The position numbers and the translations under genes were made by a program. A stretch of DNA of 10,357 bases, from positions 1 through 10,357 of the forward strand of contig JAKOZM010000273.1 of NCBI GenBank assembly GCA_029779995.1, in the 5' to 3' direction. Every line of letters starts with the position of its first letter. The first letter of the stretch is position 1. The notes below the pieces were generated by a model. That model searched no databases and had not been told where the DNA came from. It saw only the letters and a program-made list of their open reading frames with translations. Below are positions 1 to 6,327 of the stretch, piece by piece. The DNA is from Actinomycetes bacterium. Its GTDB lineage: Bacteria > Actinomycetota > Actinomycetes > S36-B12 > UBA10799.

Positions 1-111
1 GACTGTGCCGAGGACAAGCTTCCACGACGGCAGCCAGCGCCGCCCGCCGGACTTCCCCGCTCGCGGGTAGTCGATGAAGCGGCGCTTCGGTTTGGCGCCT
101 TTTGTTGCCAT
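1..111 (-). CDS. Probable class A penicillin-binding protein, N-terminal fragment (runs off the window)
   Basis: Only the first 37 codons are present, read leftward from ATG at 109-111; the rest lies beyond base 1. The visible peptide is a basic cytoplasmic tail containing RRFIDYPRAGKSGGRRWLPS (residues 10-29), followed by W30 K31 LVLGTV, which looks like the start of a membrane anchor. An 'IDYPR.GK.G.RRW.PSWK' tail just before a transmembrane helix is what I recall for actinobacterial bifunctional transglycosylase/transpeptidase PBPs of the PonA type. That gene also neighbours DUF5318 in M. tuberculosis (Rv0049-Rv0050), which supports the call. No catalytic motif is visible. A GAGGA Shine-Dalgarno (119-123) sits 7 nt before the ATG. 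The gap to the upstream DUF5318 stop is 62 nt with no terminator seen, so the two genes may be co-transcribed. It could be another membrane protein, but the tail and context make a PBP most likely. Confidence 0.72.
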   Translation of the reverse strand, partial: MATKGAKPKRRFIDYPRAGKSGGRRWLPSWKLVLGTV

Positions 112-173
112 GTGGGTATCCTCGTTCCTCACTGCTTCCTGGTGTCTGACGTCGCGCGGCGTGGCGCGGTTGC

Positions 174-689
174 CTACCAGGTGTCGTTCTTGCGGGCGCG
201 CTTGGCGGGTCGGGGTTGACCATCACCAAGCACATAACTGCGGCGGCGGAAGTGCCAGTGGCATTCCCTGCACACCTCGACCTCGTCCACCCGGAACTGA
301 CCCTGCTCCCCGGCCATCTCGTCGATCTCCGCGAGCGTGTGCTGGCGGCCGGTGAAATCACCGAGTTCGTCCCCCCAGGTGTAACGCAGCAGGACCATCT
401 CCTTGCTGCGGCACCACGGGCACGCCTCCGCCAGCGGTTGGCCGTGGTACTTGGCCGCCCGCAGTAGGTCCGGATGCGGGTCCAGGTTCTCACTGGCGCC
501 CGTCGCCGTGAGGACAAGCTTGCCGAGAGCTCGGCGCCGTTCCAGGCTGTAATCGACAACCCGGCGCGGTCGGCGCGGGTCATCGACATCCTCCGGTTCG
601 GCACGTTCCGGGCGCACGCGTGGTGGTTTGCTGGGTGCACCAAGCACCTTGCTGCCACGCACAGTTCCCTGCGCCCTGCTCTCAGCCAT
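174..689 (-). CDS. DUF5318 family zinc-ribbon protein of unknown function
   Basis: The protein has 171 residues. The conserved part starts near residue 44 (VVDYSLERR) and continues through LLRAAKYHG (75-83), CPWC (90-93), RYTWGDELG (102-110), VEVCREC (137-143) and SYVLG (151-155). The two CxxC pairs, C90/C93 and C140/C143, probably bind one zinc ion. This matches DUF5318, typified as I recall by M. tuberculosis Rv0049, which lies next to ponA1; no biochemical role is known to me. The first 43 residues are a charged, proline-rich extension absent from shorter homologues, and the C-terminus is basic (PAKRARK). I chose ATG 689 because a TACCCT -10 box ends 7 nt upstream, implying a leaderless mRNA. 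A GTG at about residue 24 is the alternative start. The gene probably leads an operon with the downstream PBP. Confidence 0.85.
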   Translation of the reverse strand: MAESRAQGTVRGSKVLGAPSKPPRVRPERAEPEDVDDPRRPRRVVDYSLERRRALGKLVLTATGASENLDPHPDLLRAAKYHGQPLAEACPWCRSKEMVLLRYTWGDELGDFTGRQHTLAEIDEMAGEQGQFRVDEVEVCRECHWHFRRRSYVLGDGQPRPAKRARKNDTW

Positions 690-696
690 ACTCCCC

Positions 697-702
697 AGGG
701 TA
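697..702 (-). promoter_or_regulatory. -10 box of a leaderless promoter for the DUF5318 gene
   Basis: On the minus strand TACCCT is followed by the 7-nt spacer GGGGAGT and then ATG (689). A TAnnnT box 6-7 nt before a start codon is the usual signature of a leaderless actinobacterial transcript, with transcription beginning at the A of ATG. The GGGGAG next to the ATG is too close (1 nt) for a normal Shine-Dalgarno. No convincing -35 box was seen. Confidence 0.6.
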
Positions 703-841
703 GGCGGGTTTCACACATCTCGGGAATTGGTGTTAGCAACGTCACCGGGCGGGGCCAGGTGTCCTCATCCCTTAACGCCCATACCGACTGCTGCGCCTAA
801 GGTCCGCTCGATTGGTGTGTCCAGCGCGCGCCGTTGGGAGA

Positions 842-868
842 CCTGTCTTGCGGCATGTGCCCGACAGG
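842..868. repeat. Nested inverted repeat in the DUF5318/padR intergenic region
   Basis: Outer arms CCTGTC (842-847) and GACAGG (863-868) are perfect complements. Inside them GGCA (852-855) and TGCC (858-861) pair around a TG centre. No T-tract follows, so it is not a normal terminator. It could be a protein-binding dyad or a chance hairpin in GC-rich DNA. Confidence 0.35.
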
Positions 869-924
869 GGGTAATCGCGCCCGCGCGCGCTGACGCAGAG
901 GCTGGACGGCAAACGGAAATTGAA

Positions 925-942
925 CGTGTGGTGCGCGACACG
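925..942. repeat. Imperfect palindrome upstream of the padR promoter
   Basis: CGTGTGGTGCGCGACACG has perfect outer arms CGTGT/ACACG and a mostly symmetric centre. It lies 12 nt upstream of the predicted padR -35 box, where an activator or repressor could bind. No regulator is identified. Confidence 0.35.
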
Positions 943-953
943 CGGGAACACCC

Positions 954-983
954 TTGCGGGCGGGTGAACGGCAGGGGTAATGT
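954..983 (+). promoter_or_regulatory. Predicted promoter of the padR-ino1 operon
   Basis: A TTGCGG -35-like box (954-959) and a TAATGT -10 box (978-983) are separated by 18 nt, which is acceptable spacing for a housekeeping sigma factor. Transcription would start near 990 and give a leader of about 66 nt carrying the GGAGG ribosome-binding site at 1046-1050. The candidate PadR operator starts 12 nt after the -10 box, so a bound repressor would sit over the start of transcription. This is a prediction from sequence only. Confidence 0.45.
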
Positions 984-994
984 AGAGGCAGGCA

Positions 995-1013
995 ATATAT
1001 CGCTTCGATACAT
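995..1013. promoter_or_regulatory. Candidate PadR operator (inverted repeat)
   Basis: ATATATCG (995-1002), spacer CTT, then CGATACAT (1006-1013): the arms are complementary at 7 of 8 positions, with a perfect TATCG/CGATA core. PadR-family repressors are known to bind dyads with ATGT/ACAT-like ends and usually regulate their own gene. This AT-rich dyad stands out in GC-rich surroundings just downstream of the padR -10 box, so autorepression of padR-ino1 is a reasonable inference. Confidence 0.5.
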
Positions 1014-1055
1014 CTTATGGTTCTAGCGAGCCGATCTAGCGAATTGGAGGAAGAC

Positions 1056-1655
1056 GTGGCCGTTGCAAAACGCTCAGTCCTCCAGTTCGCTGTGCTCGGA
1101 CTGCTCCACGAGGGCCCTCTGCATGGGTACGAGTTGCGTAAGCGGCTCAACGGTGTGCTGGGGACCTTCCGCGCCATCTCCTACGGTTCGTTGTACCCCT
1201 GCCTCAAGGAGATGCTGGCTGCGGGACTCATCGTGGAAGACGGCCCCGCCGACGCTGGTGCGCCGGCACTGTCCGGCAGACGGGCGCGCATCGTCTACAA
1301 ACTCACTCCGGAAGGCAAGGACCGCTTCCAGGAGTGGCTCGTGGACGCAGGACCCGAGGCCTACGAGGACGAACTCTTCGGAGTCCACCTCGCCTTCTTC
1401 AGCCGCACCGATCGGGACATCCGCTTGCGGATCTTGCTCGGGCGGCGCAATCGTCTCGAGGAGCGTCTCGCGACGCTGCGCAGCAACCTGGTGCGCCGCC
1501 GCGAGCGCCTCGATGAATGGACTTTGACGCTGCAACAGCACGGTCTGGACAGCGTCGAACGGGAAGTCGACTGGCTTTCCCAGCTCATCAACCACGAAAT
1601 CGACGGCACCCCGCCGTCGACCAAGATCGACCGGCAGCGGGCCGGCGAGAAGTAA
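1056..1655 (+). CDS. PadR-family transcriptional regulator
   Basis: The protein has 199 residues and is a likely DNA-binding repressor. Its N-terminal PadR winged helix-turn-helix covers about residues 8-95: LGLLHEGPLHGYELRKRL (14-31) gives the helices before and including the HTH, YGSLYPCLKEMLAAGLI (43-59) is the 'GSLYPxLxxLexxGLI' recognition segment, and YKLTPEGK (81-88) is the wing and following helix. The C-terminal part (about 118-180) is rich in Arg, Glu and Leu and probably forms the helical dimerisation region, as in PadR subfamily 1/Vtr proteins. I chose GTG 1056 because GGAGG (1046-1050) lies 5 nt upstream; an in-frame ATG at 1017 would overlap the leader and lacks a Shine-Dalgarno. 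The stop is 9 nt before ino1 and overlaps the ino1 Shine-Dalgarno, so the genes form one operon. The same pair exists in mycobacteria (Rv0047c-Rv0046c). The effector is unknown. Confidence 0.93.
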   Translation: MAVAKRSVLQFAVLGLLHEGPLHGYELRKRLNGVLGTFRAISYGSLYPCLKEMLAAGLIVEDGPADAGAPALSGRRARIVYKLTPEGKDRFQEWLVDAGPEAYEDELFGVHLAFFSRTDRDIRLRILLGRRNRLEERLATLRSNLVRRRERLDEWTLTLQQHGLDSVEREVDWLSQLINHEIDGTPPSTKIDRQRAGEK

Positions 1656-1664
1656 GGAGAACGA

Positions 1665-2741
1665 ATGTCTATTCGTGTCGCCATCGTCGGTGTCGGTAAC
1701 TGCGCCGCCTCGCTTGTGCAGGGCGTCGAGTACTACAAGGACGCCGATCCGGAGAGCAACGTTCCGGGGCTGATGCATGTGAAGTTCGGGCCGTACCACG
1801 TGTCCGACATCGAGTGGGTCGCGGCGTTCGACGTCGACGCCAAGAAGGTGGGACAGGACCTCGCACACGCCATCACGGCCAGCGAGAACAACACCATCAC
1901 CATCTGCGACGTGCCCCCCACCGGGATCACCGTGCAGCGTGGACACACCTACGACGGCCTGGGCAAGTACTACCGAGAGATGATCACGGAGTCCGACGAA
2001 AGCCCCGTGAACATTGTCGAAACCCTGCGCGAGACCCGCGCCGACGTCCTGGTGTGCTACCTCCCCGTCGGTTCGGAGCAGGCCGCGAAGTTCTACGCAC
2101 AGTGCGCGATCGACGCGGGCGTGGCCTTCGTCAACGCGCTGCCGGTCTTCATTGCCGGAACCCCAGAGTGGGCCAAGAAGTTCGAGGACGCTGGTGTCCC
2201 GATCGTGGGCGATGACATCAAGAGCCAGGTCGGTGCCACCATCACCCACCGCGTGCTGGCGAAGCTCTTCGAGGACCGTGGCGTCACCGTGGACCGCACT
2301 TACCAGTTGAACGTCGGCGGGAACATGGACTTCATGAACATGCTCGAGCGCGAGCGCCTGGAGTCCAAGAAGATCTCAAAGACCCAGTCCGTTACGTCGC
2401 AGTTGGTCGGCGAGATGCCCGCCCGCAACGTGCACATCGGGCCCAGCGACTACGTGGCATGGCTCGATGACCGCAAGTGGGCCTTCGTGCGCCTCGAGGG
2501 CCGCAACTTCGGTGACATCCCGCTCAGCCTGGAGTACAAGCTCGAGGTGTGGGACTCCCCGAACAGCGCCGGGATCATCATCGACGCGATCCGGGCAGCG
2601 AAGATCGCCAAGGACCGCGGCATCGGTGGCCCGATCCTGTCCGCCTCGAGCTACTTCATGAAGTCGCCGCCGGTGCAGTACACCGACGATGAGGCGCGCG
2701 ACGCGGTGGAGGCTTTCATCGCCGGCACCGTCGAGCGCTAG
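1665..2741 (+). CDS. ino1: myo-Inositol-1-phosphate synthase
   Basis: The 358-residue protein converts D-glucose 6-phosphate to 1L-myo-inositol 1-phosphate (EC 5.5.1.4) using NAD+ in an oxidation-aldol cyclisation-reduction cycle in the cytoplasm. In actinobacteria the product feeds phosphatidylinositol, its mannosides and mycothiol. The N-terminal Rossmann motif is [10 protein letters not shown] (8-17). Family-typical segments follow: NALPVFIAG (157-165), [15 protein letters not shown] (182-196), [11 protein letters not shown] (216-226), [17 protein letters not shown] (297-313) with catalytic-region lysines, and SSYFMKSPP (328-336). Length and motifs fit the short actinobacterial/archaeal class rather than the longer eukaryotic enzyme. 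AAGGAG (1654-1659) lies 5 nt before ATG 1665. The gene is second in the padR-ino1 operon and is followed by a strong terminator, so its expression is probably set by the padR promoter. Confidence 0.97.
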   Translation: MSIRVAIVGVGNCAASLVQGVEYYKDADPESNVPGLMHVKFGPYHVSDIEWVAAFDVDAKKVGQDLAHAITASENNTITICDVPPTGITVQRGHTYDGLGKYYREMITESDESPVNIVETLRETRADVLVCYLPVGSEQAAKFYAQCAIDAGVAFVNALPVFIAGTPEWAKKFEDAGVPIVGDDIKSQVGATITHRVLAKLFEDRGVTVDRTYQLNVGGNMDFMNMLERERLESKKISKTQSVTSQLVGEMPARNVHIGPSDYVAWLDDRKWAFVRLEGRNFGDIPLSLEYKLEVWDSPNSAGIIIDAIRAAKIAKDRGIGGPILSASSYFMKSPPVQYTDDEARDAVEAFIAGTVER

Positions 2742-2754
2742 GTCGCGAACCGTT

Positions 2755-2787
2755 AAGGCCCGGCTCCCTGGTGGGGGCCGGGCCTTT
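2755..2787 (+). terminator. Rho-independent-type terminator after ino1
   Basis: AAGGCCCGGC (2755-2764) pairs perfectly with GCCGGGCCTT (2777-2786). The inner TCCC/GGGG extends the stem to about 14 bp closed by a TGGT loop. Only a short TTT follows, as is common for actinobacterial hairpin terminators. It begins 13 nt after the ino1 stop and would isolate ino1 from the MFS gene. Confidence 0.85.
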
Positions 2788-3008
2788 GCGCGCTTCTTCA
2801 TTGCGGGCGGTTCGCCGGTCGTGAAGTTCGGCGTTGACGTATGTCCCTTCGAGGGGGGCGCACGCCCCCGCGCCCCGCCCAGTGCCACGTTGTTGCTGCC
2901 CGCCGCGCAGTCGCAGGTCGGTTGTTCCGGCCTGACTCTTCCTGAACTGCGCAGAGCCCCTTTGCTGGTGGCGCAATCGAGGTCCACAGATCGATGACGA
3001 TCACCGGA
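2788..3008. other. Non-coding spacer between the ino1 terminator and the MFS gene
   Basis: The spacer is about 220 nt with no supported gene; frames on either strand give Arg/Pro-rich peptides without recognisable similarity or a Shine-Dalgarno. It contains a compact G/C hairpin (2854-2869). TTGACG at 2834-2839 resembles a -35 box, but no -10 box follows at the right distance. I see no riboswitch or RNA gene. Confidence 0.5.
2854..2869. repeat. Short GC hairpin, GGGGGC-GCAC-GCCCCC
   Basis: Six perfect G:C base pairs close a 4-nt GCAC loop. No T-run follows on the plus strand. On the minus strand TCGAAGGG follows, which is also not a U-tract. It may be a structural element or a chance G/C run. 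Confidence 0.35.
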
Positions 3009-3014
3009 TAGCCT
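3009..3014 (+). promoter_or_regulatory. -10 box of a leaderless promoter for the MFS gene
   Basis: TAGCCT is followed by 7 nt (TTCCCGG) and then GTG 3022. No Shine-Dalgarno exists upstream of the GTG, so a leaderless transcript starting at the GTG best explains the start. No clear -35 box is seen. Confidence 0.55.
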
Positions 3015-3021
3015 TTCCCGG

Positions 3022-4290
3022 GTGACCCACCCCCTCAAGGCCGCGCTCGGGTCATCGTTGTATCGAAGGCTGTTGGCGATCCGACTGTCGGGGCAGGCCG
3101 GGGACGGGATGCTGCAATCGGCCCTGGCCACCTTCGTACTCTTCTCCCCCGAACGGCAGGCGAGCGCATCGGCGATCGCCGCGGCATTTGCCATCCTGGC
3201 TCTGCCCTACTCCCTGATCGGCCCCTTCACGGGCGTGCTGCTGGATCGGTGGCGTCGGCAGCGAGTCCTGTTCTGGGGAAACCTGGCTCGGGCAGGCAGC
3301 ATGATCCCGGTCATCTACTTCACGGCGCAGGGCAACTCAGGTCTGGGCCTCGGAGTCAGCGTTTTGGCGGCCATCGGCATCAACCGTTTCATCCTCGCCG
3401 GATTGTCCGCCGCCGTGCCGCTCACGGTGCCGGAGGCCAGCCTGACCACCGCAAATGCGATCGCCCCGACCGCGGGCACGATGGCCGCTGCTCTGGCTGC
3501 CTTCCTGGGGGTCGGCCTGCGGCAGGCACTTGGTGGCGACGACGCGGGCAGCGTGGTGGTTCTGGGCATCACCGCCGGTGTCTTCGTTCTGGCGGCATTG
3601 CTGTCAACGCGTGTGCGTGCCCACCAGTTCGGCCCCTTACCCGGCGAGCACAGCCAATCCGCACGGCAGGTGCTGGGTGGTCTGCGCGACGGTGCGGACC
3701 AACTGTGGCATCGTCACCCTGCGCGCAACGCCATCGTCGTGGTCAGTGCCCAGCGCATCGCGATCGGAGCGGGCACGATCATCGCGGTGCTGTTGCTGCG
3801 GCTGCATATCAACCCACCCGAACAGGTCGAGACGGCATTGAACGAGTTGGCCCTCATGCTCGGGGCGGCTGCCGCAGGGGCCTTGCTCGGGGCGATCATC
3901 ACTCCGGCCCTCACGCGCCGCTTCGGTCCTGTGCGATGGACGGCCGGCGTGTACATCCTCAGCGGTGCTGCCGCGTGGTGGGGGGTGGCCGCATCCAGCA
4001 TCAGCAGCCTGATCGTTGCCGGGTTCTTCATTGGGTTCGCGGGGCAGGTCGCCAAGGTGTGTGGTGACACCCTCGTGCAAGAGTTCATCGATGAGGGGAA
4101 CCGGGGTCGCGTGTTCGCGCTCTATGACGTGGCCTTGAACGTGTCGCTGGTGTCCGGCGTGGTGTTTGTGGCGGTGCTCGATCCATTGGGTAACCAGCCC
4201 GGCATCACGGCCGCCGCCATCGGACTCGGGCTCATCGTCACCGGTCTGTTGTATCTGCGGACCCGGGTTCCTGCTCTTCCCACCAGCTGA
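3022..4290 (+). CDS. Major facilitator superfamily (MFS) transporter
   Basis: This 422-residue integral membrane protein has about 12 hydrophobic segments, the usual size for an MFS secondary transporter. The loop after the second segment carries a motif-A-like GVLLDRWRRQRVL (71-83). A long hydrophilic central loop (about residues 198-235, RVRAHQFGPLPGEHSQSA onward) separates the two halves. GNRGRVFALYD, a second conserved loop, lies near residues 357-367 in the C-terminal half. Substrate cannot be read from sequence; drug or metabolite efflux is a common guess for this type, and a role linked to inositol is not shown by anything here. GTG 3022 is chosen because of the TAGCCT -10 box 7 nt upstream. 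The last 53 bp overlap the 3' end of the convergent pcnA, with no terminator between the two genes. Confidence 0.88.
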   Translation: MTHPLKAALGSSLYRRLLAIRLSGQAGDGMLQSALATFVLFSPERQASASAIAAAFAILALPYSLIGPFTGVLLDRWRRQRVLFWGNLARAGSMIPVIYFTAQGNSGLGLGVSVLAAIGINRFILAGLSAAVPLTVPEASLTTANAIAPTAGTMAAALAAFLGVGLRQALGGDDAGSVVVLGITAGVFVLAALLSTRVRAHQFGPLPGEHSQSARQVLGGLRDGADQLWHRHPARNAIVVVSAQRIAIGAGTIIAVLLLRLHINPPEQVETALNELALMLGAAAAGALLGAIITPALTRRFGPVRWTAGVYILSGAAAWWGVAASSISSLIVAGFFIGFAGQVAKVCGDTLVQEFIDEGNRGRVFALYDVALNVSLVSGVVFVAVLDPLGNQPGITAAAIGLGLIVTGLLYLRTRVPALPTS

Positions 4291-5719
4291 GCAGCGCCGC
4301 CTCGGCGTCCTGCGTGGACATGGGACCGTTCTCGAGGCGCAGTTCCAGGAGGTAGTTGTAGGCCCGGCCTACGACGCGCCCGGGTCCGACGCCAAGGATC
4401 GCCATGATAGCGTTGCCGTCCAGATCGGGGCGGACGGCGGCCATCTCCTCTGCCTGGGCCAATTCGTTGATACGTGATTCGAGATTGTCGTACGTGCGCT
4501 GCAGGGCCGCCGCCTTGCGCCGGTTGCGTGTGGTGCAATCTGCGCGGGTGAGCTTGTGCAGCCGGACCACCTGGTCGCCGGCATCGCGGGCGTACCGGCG
4601 CACCGCCGAATCCGTCCACTCGCCGCCGCCGTACCCGTGGAAGCGCAGGTGCAGCGCGACCAGTTGACACACCTCGTCAGTAGTACGGGTGTCAAAACGC
4701 AGAGCCCGCATCCGTTTGCGGGTGATCTTGGCCCCAACAATCTCGTGGTGGTGGAACGACACCCCGCCACCGGGTTCGAGGCGGCGGGTGCGCGGCTTTC
4801 CCACATCGTGCATGAGCGCAGCGAACCGCAGCACAAAATCGGGGGCCAGCACCGGATCGTGCGTGGCCTCCAACGCGATGGCCTGCTCCAGCACGGTCAG
4901 AGTGTGCTCGTAGACATCCTTGTGCCGATGATGCTCATCGATCTCGAGGCTGAGCGCCGGCAACTCAGGCAGGAAACGCTCACACAGTCCGGTGTCCACC
5001 AATAATTGCAGGCCGGCCCGCGGCGAGGGCGACATGATGAGCTTCACCAGCTCATCGCGGACCCGCTCCGCGCTGATCATGTCGATGCGTTCCGCCATGC
5101 GCGCCATGGCGTCAATCGCCTCCGGTTCCACCGTCATCCCCAACTGTGAGGCGAAGCGCGCGGCACGCATCATCCGCAATGGATCATCGCTGAAAGAGGC
5201 CTCCGCCGAGCCGGGGGTTCGTAGCCGTTTCAAGGCCAGATCGAGCAGACCGTCGAAGGGATCGATGAACTTCCCATCGTCGAGACGTACCGCCATCGCG
5301 TTCACGGTGAAGTCGCGCCGACCCAGATCCGAGAGGAGATCGCCGCCGTAGGCGACGTCGGGTTTGCGGGAGTCAGGGTCGTAGGTATCGCTGCGGTAGG
5401 TGGTGAACTCCAGACGCATCCCATCCTTGTCCGCCCCCACGGTGCCGAAACGGGCGCCGACGTCCCACACCGAGTCGGCCCACGGGCGTAGCAGCTCGAC
5501 CATCTGCTCGGGGCGGGCATCGGTCGCGAAGTCGAGGTCGACGACGTCTCGGCCCAGGATCGCATCCCGCACCGACCCCCCGACCAGATCTACCTCGTGA
5601 CCGGCCCTGCCGAAGACCTTGGCTGCCTCGGCCAGCACCGGCAGACCGGCTCGCAACTCGGCCAGGGCAGCATCGCGAGCGCGGTGTAATGCGGCCAGTG
5701 GGGGTACGGGGGAACTCAC
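4238..5719 (-). CDS. pcnA: CCA-adding tRNA nucleotidyltransferase (actinobacterial type, HD domain)
   Basis: The 493-residue protein adds or repairs the 3'-terminal CCA of tRNAs from CTP and ATP. The class II nucleotidyltransferase head shows LVGGSVRDAILGR (45-57), DLDFAT with metal ligands D61 and D63, and RRDFTVNAMA (134-143). The nucleotide-selecting neck follows: FIDPFDG (151-157), DPLRMMRAARFASQLG (179-194) and ISAERVRDEL (215-224). An HD-type domain occupies the middle and C-terminal part, with EHHRHKDVYEHT (262-273), MHDVGK (303-308) and FHHHE (322-326), as in actinobacterial homologues such as Rv3907c. GTG 5719 is favoured because TACCCT lies 7 nt upstream on the minus strand; upstream starts to 5857 would run through the NUDIX promoter and add non-conserved sequence. 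The gene is divergent from NUDIX and convergent with the MFS gene, whose 3' end it overlaps by 53 bp. Confidence 0.94.
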   Translation of the reverse strand: MSSPVPPLAALHRARDAALAELRAGLPVLAEAAKVFGRAGHEVDLVGGSVRDAILGRDVVDLDFATDARPEQMVELLRPWADSVWDVGARFGTVGADKDGMRLEFTTYRSDTYDPDSRKPDVAYGGDLLSDLGRRDFTVNAMAVRLDDGKFIDPFDGLLDLALKRLRTPGSAEASFSDDPLRMMRAARFASQLGMTVEPEAIDAMARMAERIDMISAERVRDELVKLIMSPSPRAGLQLLVDTGLCERFLPELPALSLEIDEHHRHKDVYEHTLTVLEQAIALEATHDPVLAPDFVLRFAALMHDVGKPRTRRLEPGGGVSFHHHEIVGAKITRKRMRALRFDTRTTDEVCQLVALHLRFHGYGGGEWTDSAVRRYARDAGDQVVRLHKLTRADCTTRNRRKAAALQRTYDNLESRINELAQAEEMAAVRPDLDGNAIMAILGVGPGRVVGRAYNYLLELRLENGPMSTQDAEAALLSWWEEQEPGSADTTDR

Positions 5720-5726
5720 TCGGTCA

Positions 5727-5732
5727 AGGGTA
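5727..5732 (-). promoter_or_regulatory. pcnA: -10 box of a leaderless promoter for pcnA
   Basis: On the minus strand TACCCT, spacer TGACCGA (7 nt), then GTG 5719. There is no Shine-Dalgarno before the GTG. The same box and spacing occur before the DUF5318 gene. Confidence 0.6.
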
Positions 5733-5767
5733 ATCAACAGCGCTGGTGAGTGTGCGGGCTCGTCCTC

Positions 5768-5790
5768 GCACCGCATGCCGATGCGGGTGC
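5768..5790. promoter_or_regulatory. Dyad in the middle of the pcnA/NUDIX divergent promoter region
   Basis: CCGCAT (5771-5776) and ATGCGG (5781-5786) are perfect inverted arms around GCCG. Allowing one unpaired base, the symmetry extends to GCAC (5768-5771) and GTGC (5787-5790). It lies about 35 nt from the pcnA -10 box and 40 nt from the NUDIX -10 box, so one regulator could act on both. No cognate regulator is known to me. Confidence 0.4.
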
Positions 5791-5829
5791 TGCGTGGCGA
5801 CCTACCGCCTGTAACCACATGCATACGCC

Positions 5830-5835
5830 TATTCT
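5830..5835 (+). promoter_or_regulatory. -10 box of a leaderless promoter for the NUDIX-DUF6049-murJ operon
   Basis: TATTCT, spacer CGAAAC (6 nt), then ATG 5842, with no Shine-Dalgarno. The placement predicts that transcription starts at or beside the ATG. No clear -35 box is seen. Confidence 0.6.
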
Positions 5836-5841
5836 CGAAAC

Positions 5842-6327
5842 ATGCCCATCCCCTCACCGTCGCGCTTCAATTTGCGTTACGTGACACGGTCACGCACGAC
5901 GGTCGACGAAACCAGCGCGGGGGGGCTGGTGCTCAAACGGCAGGGCGAGGATGTCAGCGTGGCGCTGATCGCCCGCTACGACCGGCGCAAACGCCTGGTG
6001 TGGTCACTGCCGAAGGGTCATGTCGAGGCGGGCGAGACCGTCGAGCAGGCAGCGCTGCGAGAAGTACTGGAGGAGACCGGCCTCACCGCGCGAATTGTCG
6101 CTCCCTTGGGCATCATCGACTTCTGGTTCGCCGTTGAGGACCGTCGAATTCACAAGACCGTGCACCACTTCCTCATGCGCTACGAACACGGAGTGCTCTG
6201 CGACGACGACATCGAGGTCGTCGACGTGGCGTGGGTCGCCCTCGACGATGTGTCCTCCCGGTTGGCCTACCGCGACGAGCGCCGGCTGGTCGCCAAGGCC
6301 AGGGGAATGCTCGGCGATATCTGGTGA
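5842..6327 (+). CDS. NUDIX hydrolase
   Basis: The 161-residue protein carries a perfect Nudix box, Gx5Ex7REVxEExGL, from G59 to L81 with metal-binding glutamates E74, E77 and E78. Nudix enzymes hydrolyse nucleoside diphosphates linked to another moiety, for example oxidised nucleotides, dinucleoside polyphosphates or nucleotide sugars. LVWSLPKGHVEAGE (52-65) is typical of the MutT/Ap4A-like group, but substrate cannot be fixed from this. Its position beside pcnA and ahead of DUF6049-murJ matches M. tuberculosis Rv3908 (annotated MutT4), which is longer at the N-terminus. The start is set by a TATTCT -10 box 6 nt upstream. The stop TGA overlaps the next gene's GTG start by 4 bp (GTGA), so translation of DUF6049 is probably coupled. 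It is the first gene of a three-gene operon. Confidence 0.93.
   Translation: MPIPSPSRFNLRYVTRSRTTVDETSAGGLVLKRQGEDVSVALIARYDRRKRLVWSLPKGHVEAGETVEQAALREVLEETGLTARIVAPLGIIDFWFAVEDRRIHKTVHHFLMRYEHGVLCDDDIEVVDVAWVALDDVSSRLAYRDERRLVAKARGMLGDIW

Larger units (their letters stand above)
703..953. other. Non-coding part of the divergent DUF5318/padR intergenic region
   Basis: The whole gap between DUF5318 and padR is 366 nt; this part lies upstream of both predicted promoters. Open frames crossing it give low-complexity Arg/Ser/Ala peptides with no family resemblance and no Shine-Dalgarno, so I do not call a gene. It holds two dyads (842-868 and 925-942) and GC-rich alternating tracts (CGCGCGCG-like near 822-830 and 890). 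No tRNA or recognised riboswitch was seen. Its length for two housekeeping units suggests extra regulator sites or a small RNA, but nothing proves either. Confidence 0.5.

Noticed and set aside
628..1026. Small plus- and minus-strand open frames in the padR upstream region (628-1026 plus, 765-1013 minus)
   Set aside because: Low-complexity Arg/Ser/Ala translations with no family resemblance and no ribosome-binding site; they also overlap promoter elements.
1017..1055. ATG 1017 as the padR start
   Set aside because: No ribosome-binding site precedes it, and the extra 13 residues lie before the conserved wHTH. GTG 1056 has GGAGG 5 nt upstream.
1074..2249. Long minus-strand open frame (391 codons) opposite padR and ino1
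   Set aside because: It is antisense to two well-supported genes, has no Shine-Dalgarno or promoter, and its Asp/Val/Gly-rich composition is what G/C-biased third positions create on the opposite strand.
2854..2869. GC hairpin considered as a terminator
   Set aside because: No T-tract on either side, and the real ino1 terminator (2755-2787) lies just upstream.
2982..2990. DnaA-box-like GTCCACA (also TTTCCACA at 10101-10108), considered as part of a replication origin
   Set aside because: Only two isolated, imperfect boxes about 7 kb apart, with no AT-rich unwinding region and no cluster. Synteny suggests nearness to oriC but the origin is not here.
5720..5857. Longer pcnA start at ATG 5857
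   Set aside because: It would add 46 non-conserved residues, run through both predicted promoters and overlap the NUDIX start. GTG 5719 has a properly placed TACCCT box.
6231..6323. ATG 6231 as the DUF6049 start
   Set aside because: It would place 31 Arg/Pro-rich residues, encoded inside the NUDIX gene, ahead of a clear signal peptide that begins at GTG 6324.
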